A DNA stretch of 64,000 nt from Malania oleifera (GCF_029873635.1 NC_080423.1:97398397-97462396), one strand, 5' to 3'; counted from the first letter of the stretch, positions 27,180 to 41,062 are shown. The notes: generated by a model from the sequence alone, not told the origin. Translations and numbers: made by a program.

Positions 27180-27345
27180 TCATTCGATAGATTTGAGGGG
27201 TTCAACTCGGGTTTTGCGACTCTCGACTCGCCATTTCCCTCGCTGTCAGAAGCTTTGTTCTCTCAGTGCCAATGTCGATGCCCCTTCACAATACCTTCTG
27301 AGCTGTTAGCTTTTTCAGGTACCACTAACACCGCGCTTCAGTCAC
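27180..27345 (-). other. Candidate non-coding first exon and start region of a minus-strand gene
   Basis: GC-richer than its surroundings. On the minus strand it ends in CGAATGAG|GTGTGT, a good splice donor at 27179. It carries only a short frame (MASRESQNPS then stop), so it would be a 5' UTR exon with a small upstream ORF. The nearest minus-strand coding exon to its left is the coiled-coil gene at 18933, which would imply an intron of about 8 kb. Unproven. Confidence 0.35.
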
Positions 27346-27359
27346 GAAAATGTCGTCGT

Positions 27360-29229
27360 TTCGCTCTACTACCTTATAAAGATAAAGTACTTGTAAAAAA
27401 TAATATTTAAAACATTATAAAATAAAAATAATCAGATTTTAAAATTTTGACATTTTAAGTTAGATTTTTTTGTGTGATTATGATATGTTTATAATTTCTT
27501 ATAAGAGGTAATATAGTATATTATTATAATAATAATATATTATTATATTCTATAATATTAATGCATAGAAATATTTTAATATTATTTTATTAATAAAATT
27601 ATATAACAATATATATTTTACCTTATAATATAGTATTATCATTACTGTCACACAATAATACATTGATAATATTTTTGAAAAAAATGTATTCTAATATCGA
27701 GATTATCCATTTATGATAATATAATACTCATCTATTTATGAAATATTACATTATTATTATTATTATTACCTTATACTAAATTATTATCACACATTATTGT
27801 GATATTTGAAAATTTAATATTAGTATAGCGTTAAAAAATTAAAATTATATATACCATTTTGTTTTGTTCTTGTATTTATGCTATTATAATGCGTTAAAAT
27901 ATTAGGACAAAAACCTATAAAGTACTAGATTATACATCCATTCTTCATTGATTTATATCTAAATTAATTTGTGTAGAACCCTCTTATGAGATTTTTTTTT
28001 TATCAAACTGATAAATATTGTGTTACATCCTCAAATATTGTTCAACTTTCAATATTTAGGGTACTGCATCGACCTAGTTCGTAAATTATTATTTTGTAGA
28101 GTTTACTTGAATCGAATATTATTATATTAAAATTGATATAATACTTCTGTCACAGTTGATATATCATTTATAGGGTATGGGGTAAAATATATTTAGAGTG
28201 TTTTTTTGTTAGTTTTTTTTTTCTTATGCATTTTAACCCTCACTCATGTGAAGGTTAAGAGGCCCTCTCGGCCTATCTCAACCTAAACTTAATCCAAAGA
28301 ATAAAAAAGCATCTAATAAACAATAATTATTAGTCCTTTCAAGTCACTCGTAGATCATTCAAGAGAGTAGCTCAAATTAAATTCTTTGTACGTCATTTGA
28401 AATGTTTGGTTTTTTTGAGAAGCCTCACTTAATATCTATACTTGAAAAGAGGTAAACATCAGGGCCCTATAAAATAATCAAAATGTAAGAACTCTTTCTC
28501 ACGTTCTCCCCCTTTATTTAGTTTTGTAATGAATGAATGGGACATTCAAGCATTGTCTCAACGTGCAAAGCTCTCATGTTTACACTCTGGATCCACTTTA
28601 CACTTCACTACAGTAATCTACATCCATAATGTGTTGAGTAATGAAGATGCTCACTGGTATTTAATATTGAAGAACGGAATGAAATGAAATAAACAATTCT
28701 AGTAGTGTTTGGGAAGATGTATTTTGAATTTGAATTTGTATGAACTTAAAAATTCAATAGAATTTTATATTATTTTTATTTAAATATACATAAATTTAAA
28801 TATAAGACTTTAAATTCATGCTTCCAAATCAAGATTGTCTTTATAATTTTACATATCCATTATATAATATTGCACACTTAGTTAATTCTATTTTAGCCTA
28901 ACACTTTTCATTTTGAATATTCATTTCATTATATTTTTCTTCGAAAAGAACATATTCAAGATGATTTTTCTACTTAAAATTTGAAACTTGCTAATTGCAA
29001 AATTTCCCATTAACACTTATACACATGAATTTCGTATTAGACAGTTTAATATGGATCACAATGATATGGATAACACCATTTTAATGGTCTAAATACTGAG
29101 ATAAAACCTCTTATGATTGGTGGATTCTAAATCACTTGTGGAGGACTCTCTATTCACAAATCTCTCTCCTTTTTTAAATTCAAACTTTTGACATATATAA
29201 ATGTTTTATATAATATATATATTTCTGGG
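27360..29229. other. AT-rich intergenic stretch
   Basis: No coding or RNA gene was recognised. The stretch 27400-27900 is extremely AT-rich, with ATTATTATTA runs. I could define no transposon ends. Confidence 0.5.
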
Positions 29230-29794
29230 CCACAAAGTAGGGTTGTTAAAATCCCGGGCAGGCGGATCGTGAGTCATAAACGGATCAATGTTAAATGGAT
29301 CACACATGTTAACTCTAACCTGCCCCATTTATTAAATGTTTGGGTCATCACCCATTTAAAAAAAATAAAAAATTAATTATTTAAAATTTTTAAAGCAAAA
29401 ATTTAAATTATCAATCGTATCTCACATCCCTCAGTTCTTAGTTCTTAGCTCTCGGTTGAAGGAGGAGGAGGATAAGAAGAGGAAGGAGCAGATTTTTAAA
29501 GCAAAAAATTAAATTATTAAACACATCTCTCATCTCTCATCTCTCATCTCTCGGTTGAAGCCTGAAGGAGGAGGGCAAACCCAGATTTTCATCCCTTCCA
29601 TTTTCAAATTTCTCAAACCCAAAATCAAGGAACACCGGAGACTCGGGAGTCGAAGACTAAGCCTAAGAAGAAGAAGAAGAAGCAGCAGCAGCACAACGAA
29701 GGCTTCTTGTTCTCTGCCTGCGTCGCGCACGAAGAAGAAGAAGCAACAGCACAAGACGACGTCGAACCAGCGCGAAACAAGCAAGAGGCCTTCG

Positions 29795-30462
29795 TGTTGG
29801 GAGAGATATCAATAAACAACCACAACGGAATAATTCTTCTCCCTATATGCAAGCAAATGTAGTGTATCTCTACTTTTATACGTGTTGAAAATAATAAGAA
29901 AAATAATCAATCACACCAAGCTACAAGAATACAAGCAATTTTTTACGAAGAAAACTTCCCCAGTGTGAGGAAGAAAAACCACGGGACCTAGTCTAGTTGA
30001 AATTTCCACTATAAATCAAATAATGGGTATACAAAGTCTTTTCTAATCGTAATTAGAGGACACAAATATCTCTCATCAAGATATCAACAATCTTGACAAA
30101 TACAAAGAGAATTGGAGAGAATATACCAAATTCGCGGTTACTGTTCACGGGAAAAAATCTCAACTCCCGAGCTTCAAATCCGATTTCCACCGTTCAGATT
30201 GTAGCTCCTTGAGTTGTGAACCTCTCCTCCAAATTTCAGATCAATCGGATCACAGACGAAACGGGATCGGAGTCTTAATGAAATCTGGTCAGCATGAGAA
30301 AAATCACTTTTTTCTCTCTTTCTTTTGAGAAGTGACGACTCCTCTCTTCTCCCTTCTCTTTTTATAACTTCCTTTAGGTTTTCACACTAAAAGAACTGAA
30401 CTTTGGGCGTTTATTAAAAGCCCACTTGGACTTTCCTCCATATGGAAGGAAATAACCCAACA
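29795..30462 (-). repeat. 3' LTR of the Copia element at 29795-35141
   Basis: 668 bases from TG to CA, directly after the CTTCG duplication. It aligns end to end with 34483-35141. Confidence 0.9.
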
Positions 30463-33400
30463 AATCTCCCCATTTCCAACTATATGGAGGGAATCGCCAT
30501 CCCGGCGATCAAACAACAAACATCAAGCTTCTCCCTTTGTAGTGTCTTTGTCAACATATCAGAACCATTATCATTGTGTGAACCTTCTCAAGTTCCAATA
30601 ACTTATCGTTCAACGCATCTCTGATTCAATGGTAGCGTACATCAACGTGCTTCGATCTTACATGGAAACTGGAACTCTTAGCAAAATGAATAACACTCTG
30701 ATTATCACAAAACAACACATACCTTTGCTGCTCAAAACCAAGTTCTCTCAAGAACTTCTTTGCCCATAGCATTTCTTTAGTCGCTTTCGTTGCTGCAATA
30801 AACTCTACCTTTATCGTAGAAAGAGTAATGCACTTCTGAAGTTTCGATTGCCAAGCTATAGCCTCACCTGCAAAAGTTATCAAATAGCCCGAAGTAGACT
30901 TACGAGTATCCACATCCCCAGCCATATCTGCATTTGTGGAGCCAACTAACAATGGTTGTCCGTTTCCCAAACCAAGTCTCAAACTAGAAGTTCCTCAAAG
31001 ATACCTCATGATCCACTTCACTGCATTCCAATGCTCTCTTCCCGGATTTGACAAGAATCGGCTAACTACACCAACTGCATAGGTTATATTTGGTCTTGTG
31101 CAAACCATTACATACATCAAACTTCCTACTACTGAGGTGTAAGGAACTCTTTCCATGTCTTCATTTTCCTTATCTGTAGAAGGACATTCCTTTGTACTTA
31201 GTCTGAAGTGGGTAGTAAGAGAAGAGCTAACCACTTTAGCTTTGTCCATATTGAACCTCTGAAGCACTTTCTCAATGTACTCCTCCTGTGACAAATATAA
31301 TTTCTTGGCACTCCTGTCACGACTGATTCTTATGTCAAGAATTTTCTTTACTGGCCCCAAATCCTTCATACCAAATGACTTACTCAATTGCTACTTGAAC
31401 TGGTCAATCCTTGAAGCATTCCTGCCAATAATTAGCATGTCATCCACATAAAGTAGCAAAAAAATAAAATCATTATCAGAGAATTTTTGAACAAATACAT
31501 AGTGATCTGAAGTTGTCTTCTTGTAGCCTTGTTCTCCCATAATAGACTCAAACTTCTTATACTACTGTCGTGGTGCTTGTTTCAAACTATATAGGCTTTT
31601 CTTCATCTTGCACACATAATCCTCTTTCCTTTTCACTCTGAAACCCTCTGGCTGCTTCATATAAATCTCTTCCTCCAAATCACCATGAAGGAAGGCAGTT
31701 TTCACATTCATCTGCTCAACTTCCAAGTCAAGAGTAGCTGCTAAGTCGACTACTGTATGGATCGATGACATCTTTACAATTGGAGAGAAGGTCTCATCAG
31801 AGTCAATACCTTTTCTCTGACCAAACCCTTTTACAACCAATCTAGATTTGTACCGTGGCCGTGAAGAGAACTCATTTGGCTTCTTCTTGTAAATCCACTT
31901 GTTCTCTAAAGCTCTTTTTCCTTTAGGCAGCTTCACTAACTCAAAGGTGTGGTTATCATGCAATGACTGCATCTCATCTTGCATGGCCTCAACCCACTCT
32001 GTCTTGTGTTCATTTTCCATGGCTTCTACAAAACACTGGGGCTCTCCCCCGTCAGTCAATAACACATATTGTTCTGCTGAATACCAAGTGGAAGGATGTC
32101 GATCTTTGGCTGACTTCCTGGATGGAATCTCTGGTGGAATCTCTGGCACTGTCAACTGCTCATCAGTCTCAACATCTCTTTGAACCTGTAAGGGAACATC
32201 CATATCACCTCTACTCTGATGGTCATCCTGAACATCATTTTTAACTTGAGATGAAAAATTCTTCAAAGGAATTGGAGCCACATCAGTCAAATTGTCACCC
32301 TCCTGAGACAGATTTCTCTGCCTTCTCAATATCCTGAATCGTCTGATCTTCTACAAACACGACATTTCTGCTTCTCACAATTTTCTTCTCAACTGGATCA
32401 TAAAGCTTCTCACAATTTGCTTCTCATCAAGTTTGGACGTTTCATCTTTTGGAATATGTACAAATGCTTTGCACCCAAAAACACGCAGATGATTATAGGA
32501 AACATCCTTATCTATCCAAACTTGGTCTGACACATCAAACTGTAGAGGAACACAGGGTGTAAGATTCAACACATGAACAACAGTGCTCAATGCCTCCCCC
32601 CAAAAAGATTTTGGTAATCGGGCTTGTGAAAGCAAACATCTCACTCTCTCAAGCATTGTTTTGTTCGTCCTTTCTGCTATGCCATTCAATTGAGGAGTTT
32701 TCAGAGGAGTCTTTTGATGTTAAATACCCTACTGTCTGCAATACTCATAAAATGGACTAGAATACTCTCCACCGTTATCAGTCCGGATGCACCTCAGTTT
32801 CTTCCCAGTCTGTCTCTCAACTGGGTTTGAAATTTCTTGAACTAAGCCAACACTTGGTCTTTTGACTTTAAGATATATACCAACAACTTCCTTGAATGAT
32901 CATCTATGAAGGTCATTAAGTATCTGGAGCCACCAAGTGTTCTTGTCTTCATAGGGCCACAAATATCCGAATATACCAAATCCAGTATCTCAGACTTTCT
33001 CGAATGAGGGGAATTCTTGAAGGAAACTCTGCTCTGCTTCCCTGACAAACAATGAGTATACCTTTTCAGAAGTGTACTTTTCAGTCCACATAGTAGACTT
33101 TTCGTCCCCAATAGAGCTAATCCTTTCTCACTCATGTGATTCAGTCTCTTGTGCCACAACTCTGCTATACCATTATCCTCCATTGCATTAACAATGTCGT
33201 TGGAGATCTTTGCTTACAGAATGTACAATGCAAAGTGCTTCATGCCTCGACCCACAACCATAGCACCTCTGGTGAGCTTCCACTGGCCATTACTGAAAGT
33301 GCTGCAATACCCTTCGTGATCAAGTTTACCTACAGAAATCAAATTCAAACGAACGTCAGGAATACGCTTCACATCTCTAAGAACTAAACTCGTGACATTA

Positions 33401-34482
33401 TTTGTCTTCAGATACACATCCCCAATTCCAATGACTTTAACCAAGCCATCATTTCCCATCTTTACTGTTCCAAAGTCACCAGATCTATAGGATGTAAAGA
33501 AATCCTTCTGAGATGTAGCATGAATGGAGGCACCACTGTCAATCACCCAACTAGTCTCATGATATGCAACATTTATCATCTCGTCATCATAAATAATGAG
33601 GAATTCCGCAGGAGTGGTAGTAGCAACTCTATCATCACCATCTTTGTTATCTCCATTCTTCGTTCCCTTCCCTTTCTCATTATTGTTTTATTTCTTCAAT
33701 TGCTTGCAATATTTCTTGATGTGTCCCTTTTTCCTGCAATGATGACACTCAACATTTGCAAACTTGTTGGACTTGCTCCTGCTGTTACCTTTGTTCTTCA
33801 GACCTCTACTCTTACTTCTCCCCCTATTTTCTGTAACCAAGATCTCTAATTGTGAAGGGAATTCCTGTGTTTTTCTTCTCATCTCTTCATTTAGCAAACA
33901 ACTCTTTGCCATATCCATCGTAATTACACCTTCTGGAGCGGAGTTAGATAATAAAGTTCTGAGCGTCTCCCATGAGTTTGATAATGAACCAAGCAACCAT
34001 AACCTTTGTATCTCATCATCAAACTTAATACTCATTCCAGCCAACTGATTAATAATTCCTTGGAATGTATTCAGGTGATCAGATAAAGGAGTCCCATCCT
34101 AGTACCTCAAAGCCATCATTTGTTTAATCAGAAACAACTTATTATTTCCAGTCTTTCTAGCATATAACTGTTCAAGCCTACTCCATAGAGAACGTGCATT
34201 TGTCTCTCCACTAATATGGTTCAAAACATTATCATCTACCCATTGCCTGATATACCCACACACCTGTCGATGTAACAAAGTCCATTCCACATCACACTTT
34301 TTTTTTCTGGTTTTTAGCACTAAATATCGGTAGGTAATAATCTTTCACATAAAGAAGATCCTCCATTTTTCCTTTCCATATCTGATAATTTAAACCATTG
34401 AGATTAATCATTCTACTAGTATTTGCTTCCATAACTCAAACTGCCAACCTGACAATCTGTCAACCGGGCTCTGATATTACTT

Positions 34483-35141
34483 TGTTGGGAGAGATATCAA
34501 TAAACAACCACAACGGAATAATTCTTCTCCCTATATGCAAGCAAATATAGTGTATCTCTACTTTTATACGTGCTGAAAATAATAAGAAAAATAATCAATC
34601 ACACCAAGTTACAAAAACACAAGCAATTTTTTACGTGGAAAACTTTCCCAGTATAAGGAAGAAAAACCACGAGACCTAATCCAATTGAAATCTCCACTAT
34701 CAATCAAATAATTGGTACACAAAGTCTTCTCTAATCGTAATTAGAGGATACAAATATCTCTCATTAAGATATCAACAATCTTGGCAAATACAAAGAGAAT
34801 TTGAGAGAATATACCAAATTTGCGATTACTGTTCACGGGCAAAAATCCCAACTCCCGAGCTCCAAATCCGATCTCCACTGTTCAGATTGTAACTCCTTGA
34901 GTCGTGAACCTCTCCTCCAAATTTAAGCTCGATCGGACTACAGACGAAGCGGGATCGGAGTCTTGATGAAATCTAGGCAGCATGAGAAAAATCACTTTTT
35001 TCTCTCTTTCTTTTGAGAAGTGACGACTCCTCTCTTCTTCCCTTTCTTTTTATAACTTCCTTTAGGTTTTCACAGCTGGGCTTTGGGCTTTTAATAAAGT
35101 CCACTTGGGCTTTTCTCCACATGGAAAGAAATAACCCAACA
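34483..35141 (-). repeat. 5' LTR of the Copia element at 29795-35141
   Basis: 659 bases from TG to CA, followed by CTTCG. The Met-type primer-binding site abuts its left end on the plus-strand map. Confidence 0.9.
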
Positions 35142-35496
35142 CTTCGTCTTGGAGTCTTTGAGCCTTCGAACCAGCAGCAACCCTTCGTCTTCGAGTGTTC
35201 GAGCCTTCCACCTGCAAAAGAGCTCGCGTTCTGCTGCGGAAATGGTAGGACTGGAGGAGCAGTAGGAGGTAGCCGCAGCGCAGGAATAAGGATTTAGGTT
35301 TTCTCTCATTAGGTGGGTTAAATCATTTAAGGAGCCAAATAAGACCCGAACCCGGGTTGACCTGTTTATAACGGGCGGGTCACGGATTGACCCGTTTATA
35401 AACGGGTTAATTTTTATAAATCCGAACCCGTTATAAACGGGTGGGTCATGGGCAATCCATCGCGTCATGACCCGTTTTGCCACCCCTACCACAAAG

Positions 35497-35575
35497 AGGG
35501 AAGGTTTTCAAATTCTATGCAGTCTTACCTTTACTTTTACACAAAGAGACTATATCCTTATATTCAAACTTATTT
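35497..35575 (-). repeat. Possible SINE fragment beside the hAT element
   Basis: TATGCAGTCTTACCTTTACT and ACAAAGAGACTATATCC resemble, on the minus strand, the middle of the SINE at 17760-17934. If correct, the hAT element jumped into an old SINE copy at its CCACAAAG site. The similarity is short. Confidence 0.35.
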
Positions 35576-36056
35576 TCAATCAATCATAAAAACAACCTTA
35601 TTGTTGATCAAAGGCTTGCTCTCAAAAGGAAAACTCTGAACACAAAATTTTTGTATTTGCGAGGTCCAAAAAAAGGACACATCGTGACATGTCTACAATA
35701 TATGACCTTACATTATAATTTTGCAAACTACACCTCAAACCCATAACCCCTAGGATACTTGAAACTTATAGAGACGGAATTTGTTAAACTCCAAGTGCGT
35801 GTAACTACAAATTTTCATAGCATAAGCAAACTTTACATAATTGAGACTGTTTGATATATTGTGCAAATCTAAGCGTCTCATGTGATTTTTACTGTACATG
35901 CAATGAACAACCAATCAAAACTTACAATCATAAAATTGCGATTGTGTGTAACAATTCCTTAGTTCAAGCATTATCAGCCATTAGGTTGAATAGAGATGGA
36001 GACAAAAAACAAGCTGAAGGATGTAAGATACTAGCAAGAAACAAGGATTTATTAAG
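35576..36056. other. Short unannotated stretch
   Basis: Between the hAT element and the gag-only LTR element. No supported gene or repeat. Its right edge, CTAAG, is the target duplication of the next element. Confidence 0.4.
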
Positions 36057-36061
36057 CTAAG

Positions 36062-36410
36062 TGTTAGGGGGTGACAATGTGATGGGGATTTAATAAGGGA
36101 GAGAGATGGATTCACATGTATTCTCCAGGAATTTGTAAATGAATATCAAATTACTTGTGTCATGACTTGTATAGCGTTCTCTTGGATAAAATAAGTAGTC
36201 TTTATTTTATCACTAAGTATGAATGTCTCTTGCCTTCCTGTTCCATCATTGTCCATATTGATATTTCATGATTATGAGTGGTTGCCGAGAGTTATGTGAT
36301 GCTCACCTTTGCAGGTTTGAACGGGTGATTATTGGCTTACTCTGTAGAGGGAGAGCCTCGACGAGTGCTGCATGACCCCTTAGCTGAGTCTAAATTGGTG
36401 GTCTGTGACA
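36062..36410 (+). repeat. 5' LTR of the gag-only Gypsy-like element
   Basis: 349 bases, TG to CA. It is directly preceded by CTAAG and followed by the Met-type primer-binding site. Confidence 0.9.
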
Positions 36411-36616
36411 GTTGGTATCAGAGCACGGTGTGTGTGAGCACCAAAAACGGCAAGATGAAATCTACGAAGTCGGCAAAGACAGAGCGCGTTGAAGCGCTAG
36501 AGACGAGAGCAACAAACCTTGAAACCTTGGAGTCACACTTCTTCGAACTCCAAGCGTTGGGGACAAAAATGTCAAAAGAGAGAGGCGTGCCAACAGAGCT
36601 TCAGGGCGCCAGAGAG

Positions 36617-37033
36617 TGTTGGGCTTTTGTGGAGCTTAGTTGTGTTTTAATTTGGATGCTGACTTGACCCTTATTTAGTTAGAGATTTCTATCGATACAA
36701 GCCGTACTCGTGGGGGTTCGGGGGCAACGCCCTCGGGAAAATTTTGGAGCCTATTCGGAACGGAACCCTAGGCGCAACATATAAAAGGATTGCTTTCGGG
36801 TGATTAGGGTTTGCGTGGTTGTACCTGCAAGTGAGCGAGAGGGAGAGCATTGTATCGCCGCACTTTCTGTGTTTTCTTCCTGATAATATTGAAATCCTTG
36901 CAACTCCGTGGACGTAGGCAAAATTGCCGAACCACGTAAATATTGTCTTGTGCGTGTGATTGATTTTTCTTTGGTGTTATTTTCTCTATTTTGTTTCTCA
37001 CAGGTTTCGGGAATTTGTTGTTTATTCCTAACA
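36617..37033 (+). repeat. 5' LTR of the Copia element at 36617-41504
   Basis: 417 bases from TG to CA. It contains TATAAAAGG, an R-region hairpin at 36908-36936, and sequence shared with the solo LTR at 11875-12266. Confidence 0.92.
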
Positions 37034-40000
37034 ACTAGTATCAGAGCCTAGGGTTAGGTTCGAGTGGGAGCAATGGCAGAGGAAGCAGGAAAGGCGTCTG
37101 GAATAGAAAAGGTTGATGGCACAAACTTTGGATTCTGGAGGATGCAGATCGAGGATTATCTCTATGGGAAGAAGTTACATCTACCGCTTCTAGGAGAAAA
37201 ACCTGCTACTATGAAGGACGAGAAATGGACTCTCCTTGACAGACAGGTATTGGGAGTTATAAGATTAACTCTGTCCAGGTCTGTTGCACACAATATCGTG
37301 AAGGAGAAAACTACAGCAGATCTGATGAAGGCTTTGTCTGGTATGTATGAAAAACCATCAGCAAATAACAAGGTACATCTGATGAAGAAATTATTTAATT
37401 TACAGATGGCAGAAAACGCATCTGTAGCACAACATCTGAATGAGTTCAATACTATCACAAATCAATTATCGTCGGTAGAAATTGATTTTGATGATGAGAT
37501 TCATGCACTGATCATTTTGGCTTCGTTGCCAAACAGTTGGGAGGCAATGAGGATGGCAGTAAGCAACTCTACTGGAAAGGAAAAACTGAAGTATAATGAT
37601 ATACGGGATTTAATTCTGGCTGAGGAGATTTGCAGAAGAGATGCAGGCAAAACCTCAGGATCCGGCTTTGCCCTAAACCTTGAGATCAGAGGCAGAGTTA
37701 ATGACCGAAATTCAGATCAGGGTAGATCAAAATCCAGAAATTATAATCGAAACAAAAGTAAATCCAGACCTGGCCAAAAGGGACAATGCTGGAATTGCAG
37801 GAAAACGAGTCACTTTAGTAGACAATGCAAAAGTCTTAAGAAGAAGAGTGAGGATGATTCTGCTAATGCTGTAATAGAAGAGGTACAAGATGCACTACTT
37901 CTTGCAGTAGACAGTCCACTTGATGATTGGGTTTTGGACTCAGAAGCTTCCTTTCATACTACTTCACACCATGAAATTATACAGAACTATGTAGCAGGAG
38001 ATTTTGGTAAGGTGTATTTGGCTGATGGTACAGCCTTGGATGTTGTGGGTATGGAAAACGTTCGGATGTCATTGCCAAATGGGTCTGCTTGGTTACTAGA
38101 GAAGGTACGACATATTCCTGACTTGAGAAGGAATTTGATTTCTGTCGGACAGCTTGATGATGAAGGGCATGCGATGCTGTTTGCTGGTGGCACTTGGAAG
38201 GTTACAAAGGGAGCCAGAGTATCGGCTCGTGGAAAGAAATCTGGTACTCTATACATGACCTCAAGTCCAAGAGATACAATTGCAGTTGCTGAAGCAAGTA
38301 CTGATACAAGCTTATGGCACCGCAGACTTGGTCACATGAGTGAGAAGGGGATGAAGATGCTGCTGTCAAAAGGGAAACTACCGGAATTGAAGTCCGTTGA
38401 TTTTGACTTGTGTAAAAGCTGCATCTTAGGAAAGCAGAAAAGGGTGAGTTTCTTGAAAAGTGGCAGAACACCGAAGGCTGAAAAATTGGAGTTAGTGCAC
38501 ACAGATTTATGGTGTCCTTCTCCTATTGCATCCCTTGGGGGTTCAAGGTACTACGTTACTTTCATTGATGACTCGACCTGAAAGGTATGGGTTTATTTTT
38601 AGAGAAATAAATATGATGTATTTGAAACTTTTAAGAAGTGGAAGGCTATGGTTGAGACAGAGACAGGTTTGAAAGAAAAGTGTTTGAGGTCGGACAACGG
38701 AGGAGAGTACATAGATGGAGGGTTCAGAGAGTATTGTGCTACACATGAAATCAAAATGAAAAAGACCATTCCTGGGACACCACAGCAGAATGGTGTGGCT
38801 GAGCGCATGAACAGAACTCTCAACAAGCATGCTAGGAGTATGAGGCTACATGCTGGACTACCAAAAACTTTCTGGGCTGATGCTGTCAGTACTGCAGCTT
38901 ATCTAATAAACCGAGGACCTTTAGTTCCCATGGAGTTTAGACTTCCTGAAGAGGTTTGGAGCGATAAAGAGGTAAATTTTTCTTACTTAAAAGTTTTTGG
39001 TTGTGTTTCTTATGTTTATGTTGATTCTAATACTCGTAGTAAACTTCATGCAAAGTCCAAAGTATGCTATTTCATTGGCTATGGTGATGAGAAATTTGGC
39101 TATAGGTTTTGGGATGAACAAAACAAGAAAATCATCAGAAGTAGAAATGTGATATTTAACGAACAGGTTATGTACAAGGACAGGTCAACCGTAGTATCAG
39201 ATGTCACAGCGATAGACCAGAAAAATTCTAAGTTTATTAACTTGGATGAGTTGACTGAAAATACTGTCCAGGAAAGGGGTGAAGATGATAGGGAGAGTGT
39301 AGAATCGCAGGAAATTCAAATTACACTTGTAGCTGCGGTCCGTAAATATTTCAGGGCCACTAGACCTCCACAGCGTTATTCACATGCTTTAAATTATCTT
39401 CTACTAACTGATGGTGGTGAGTCAGAATGTTATGATGAAGCCTTGTAGGACAAAAGTTCAAGCAAGTGGGAGTTAGCCATGAAGGATGAGATGGACTCCT
39501 TGTTGGGGAATCAGACATGGGAACTAACTGAATTGCCAATAGGGAAGAAGGCTCTGCACAACAAGTGGGTATACAGAATAAAGAACGAACATGATGGTAG
39601 CAAGAGCTACAAAGCCAGATTAGTTGTCAAAGGATTTCAGCAAAAGGAAGGCATTGACTTTACAGAAATATTTTCTCTAGTTGTGAAGATGTCAACAATT
39701 AGATTGGTACTGGGAATGGTAGCTGCAGAAAATCTACATCTTGAGCAGTTAGATGTGAAAACGGCATTCCTTCACGGTGACTTGGAGGAAGACATCTACA
39801 TGATTCAGCCAGAAGGGTTCATTGTCCAGAGACAAGAGAATTTAGTTTGCAAACTGAGAAAGAGCTTGTATGGTCTAAAACAAGCTCCAAGACAGTGGTA
39901 TAAGAAGTTTGATAGTTTTATGCATAAAATTGAGTTCAAAAGATGTGAAGCTGATCACTGTTGTTATGTTAAGTTCTTTGACAATTCTTATATCATTTTA

Positions 40001-41062
40001 TTGCTATATGTAGATGATATGCTTATTGCAGGGTCTAGCATTGAGGAGATTAATAATCTAAAGAAGCAATTATCAGAACAGTTTGCAATGAAGGATTTGG
40101 GAGTTGCAAAACAAATCCTTGGAATGAGAATTATTAGAGACAAGGCTAATGGTACATTGAAGCTTTCACAGTCAGAGTATGTGAAAAAAATTCTCAGCAG
40201 ATTTAACATGAATGAATCTAAACCAGTGAGCACACCCTTGGGTAGTCATTTCAAACTAAGCAAGGAACAGTCACCGAAGACAGAAGAAGAAAGGGACCAT
40301 ATGAGCAAGGTGCCCTATGCTTCAGCTCTTGGTAGCTTGATGTATGTTATGGTGTGTACAAGGCCAGACATTGCACACGCAGTGGGAGTTGTGAGCAGAT
40401 TCATGAGTAGGCCAGGAAAGCAGCATTGGAAGGCAGTAAAGTGGATTCTGCAATATCTGAGGGGTTCATCAGATACATGTCTTTGCTTCACTGGTGCAAG
40501 TTTGAAACTGCAAGGTTATGTAGACGTTGATTTTGCCGGTGATAATGATAGTAGAAAGAGTACTACTGGATTTGTATTTACTTTGGGTGGTACAGCTATA
40601 TCTTGGGCTTCAAATTTGCAAAAGATTGTTACTTTGTCTACTACAGAAGCTGAGTATGTTGCGGCAACTGAAGCTGGAAAGGAGATGATTTGACTACATG
40701 ATTTCTTAGAAGAATTGGGTAAAAAGCAGAAGATGGGCATTCTACACAGTGACAGTCAGAGTGCAATCTCTCTTGCCAAAAATTCGGCTTTTCATTCAAA
40801 GTCGAAACACATACAAACAAAATACCACTTTATCCGTTACCTTGTTGAAGATAAACTGGTAATACTTGAAAAGATATGTGGATCTAAGAACCCAGCAGAC
40901 ATGTTGACTAAGGGTGTTACTATTGAGAAACTGAAGCTGTGTGCAGCTTCAGTTGGTCTTCTAACTTGAGGAGAGGAGGTTGAGTTGCAAGGATGAGGGA
41001 TTGTTTGTTTAGGAGGATTGCGGTTGATACTGGTGATTAAACTAGTCTCCAAGTGGAAGATT

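Larger units (their letters stand above)
29795..35141 (-). mobile_element. Full-length, decayed Copia element inside the hAT element
   Basis: The LTRs are 29795-30462 and 34483-35141, starting TGTTGGGAGAG and ending AACCCAACA, with duplication CTTCG on both sides (29790-29794 and 35142-35146). The primer-binding site next to the right LTR (AATATCAGAGC, Met-type) and the purine tract ATGGGGAGA next to the left LTR show it reads right to left. Parts in order: gag about 34320-33690 with knuckle CHHCRKKGHIKKYC; protease 33580-33210 (WVIDSGASIH); integrase 33180-32375 (HKRLNHMSEKG, NGIAERTNKTM); reverse transcriptase 32330-31000 (KTAFLHGDLEEE); RNase H 30980-30626 (ADMAGDVDTRKSTSGY). All domains are present but interrupted at several places. 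By eye the LTRs are a little over 90% alike. Confidence 0.92.
29238..35488. mobile_element. Non-autonomous hAT element, split by a Copia insertion
   Basis: The left end TAGGGTTGTTAAAATCCCGG and the reverse complement of the right end, TAGGGGTGGCAAAACGGG, form imperfect terminal inverted repeats. The 8-base duplication CCACAAAG flanks it exactly (29230-29237 and 35489-35496), the hAT hallmark. Many subterminal ACCCGTTTATAAACGGG-type motifs lie near the right end. Without the Copia insertion it is about 900 bases. The interior has AAGAAGAAG and CAGCAGCAG runs and GC-rich sequence that may be captured host DNA. It contains no transposase. Confidence 0.85.

Noticed and set aside
29530-29852. Several overlapping open frames rich in Leu, Arg or Ser
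   Set aside because: They come from AAG and CAG microsatellite-like runs inside the hAT element; low complexity and no family match.
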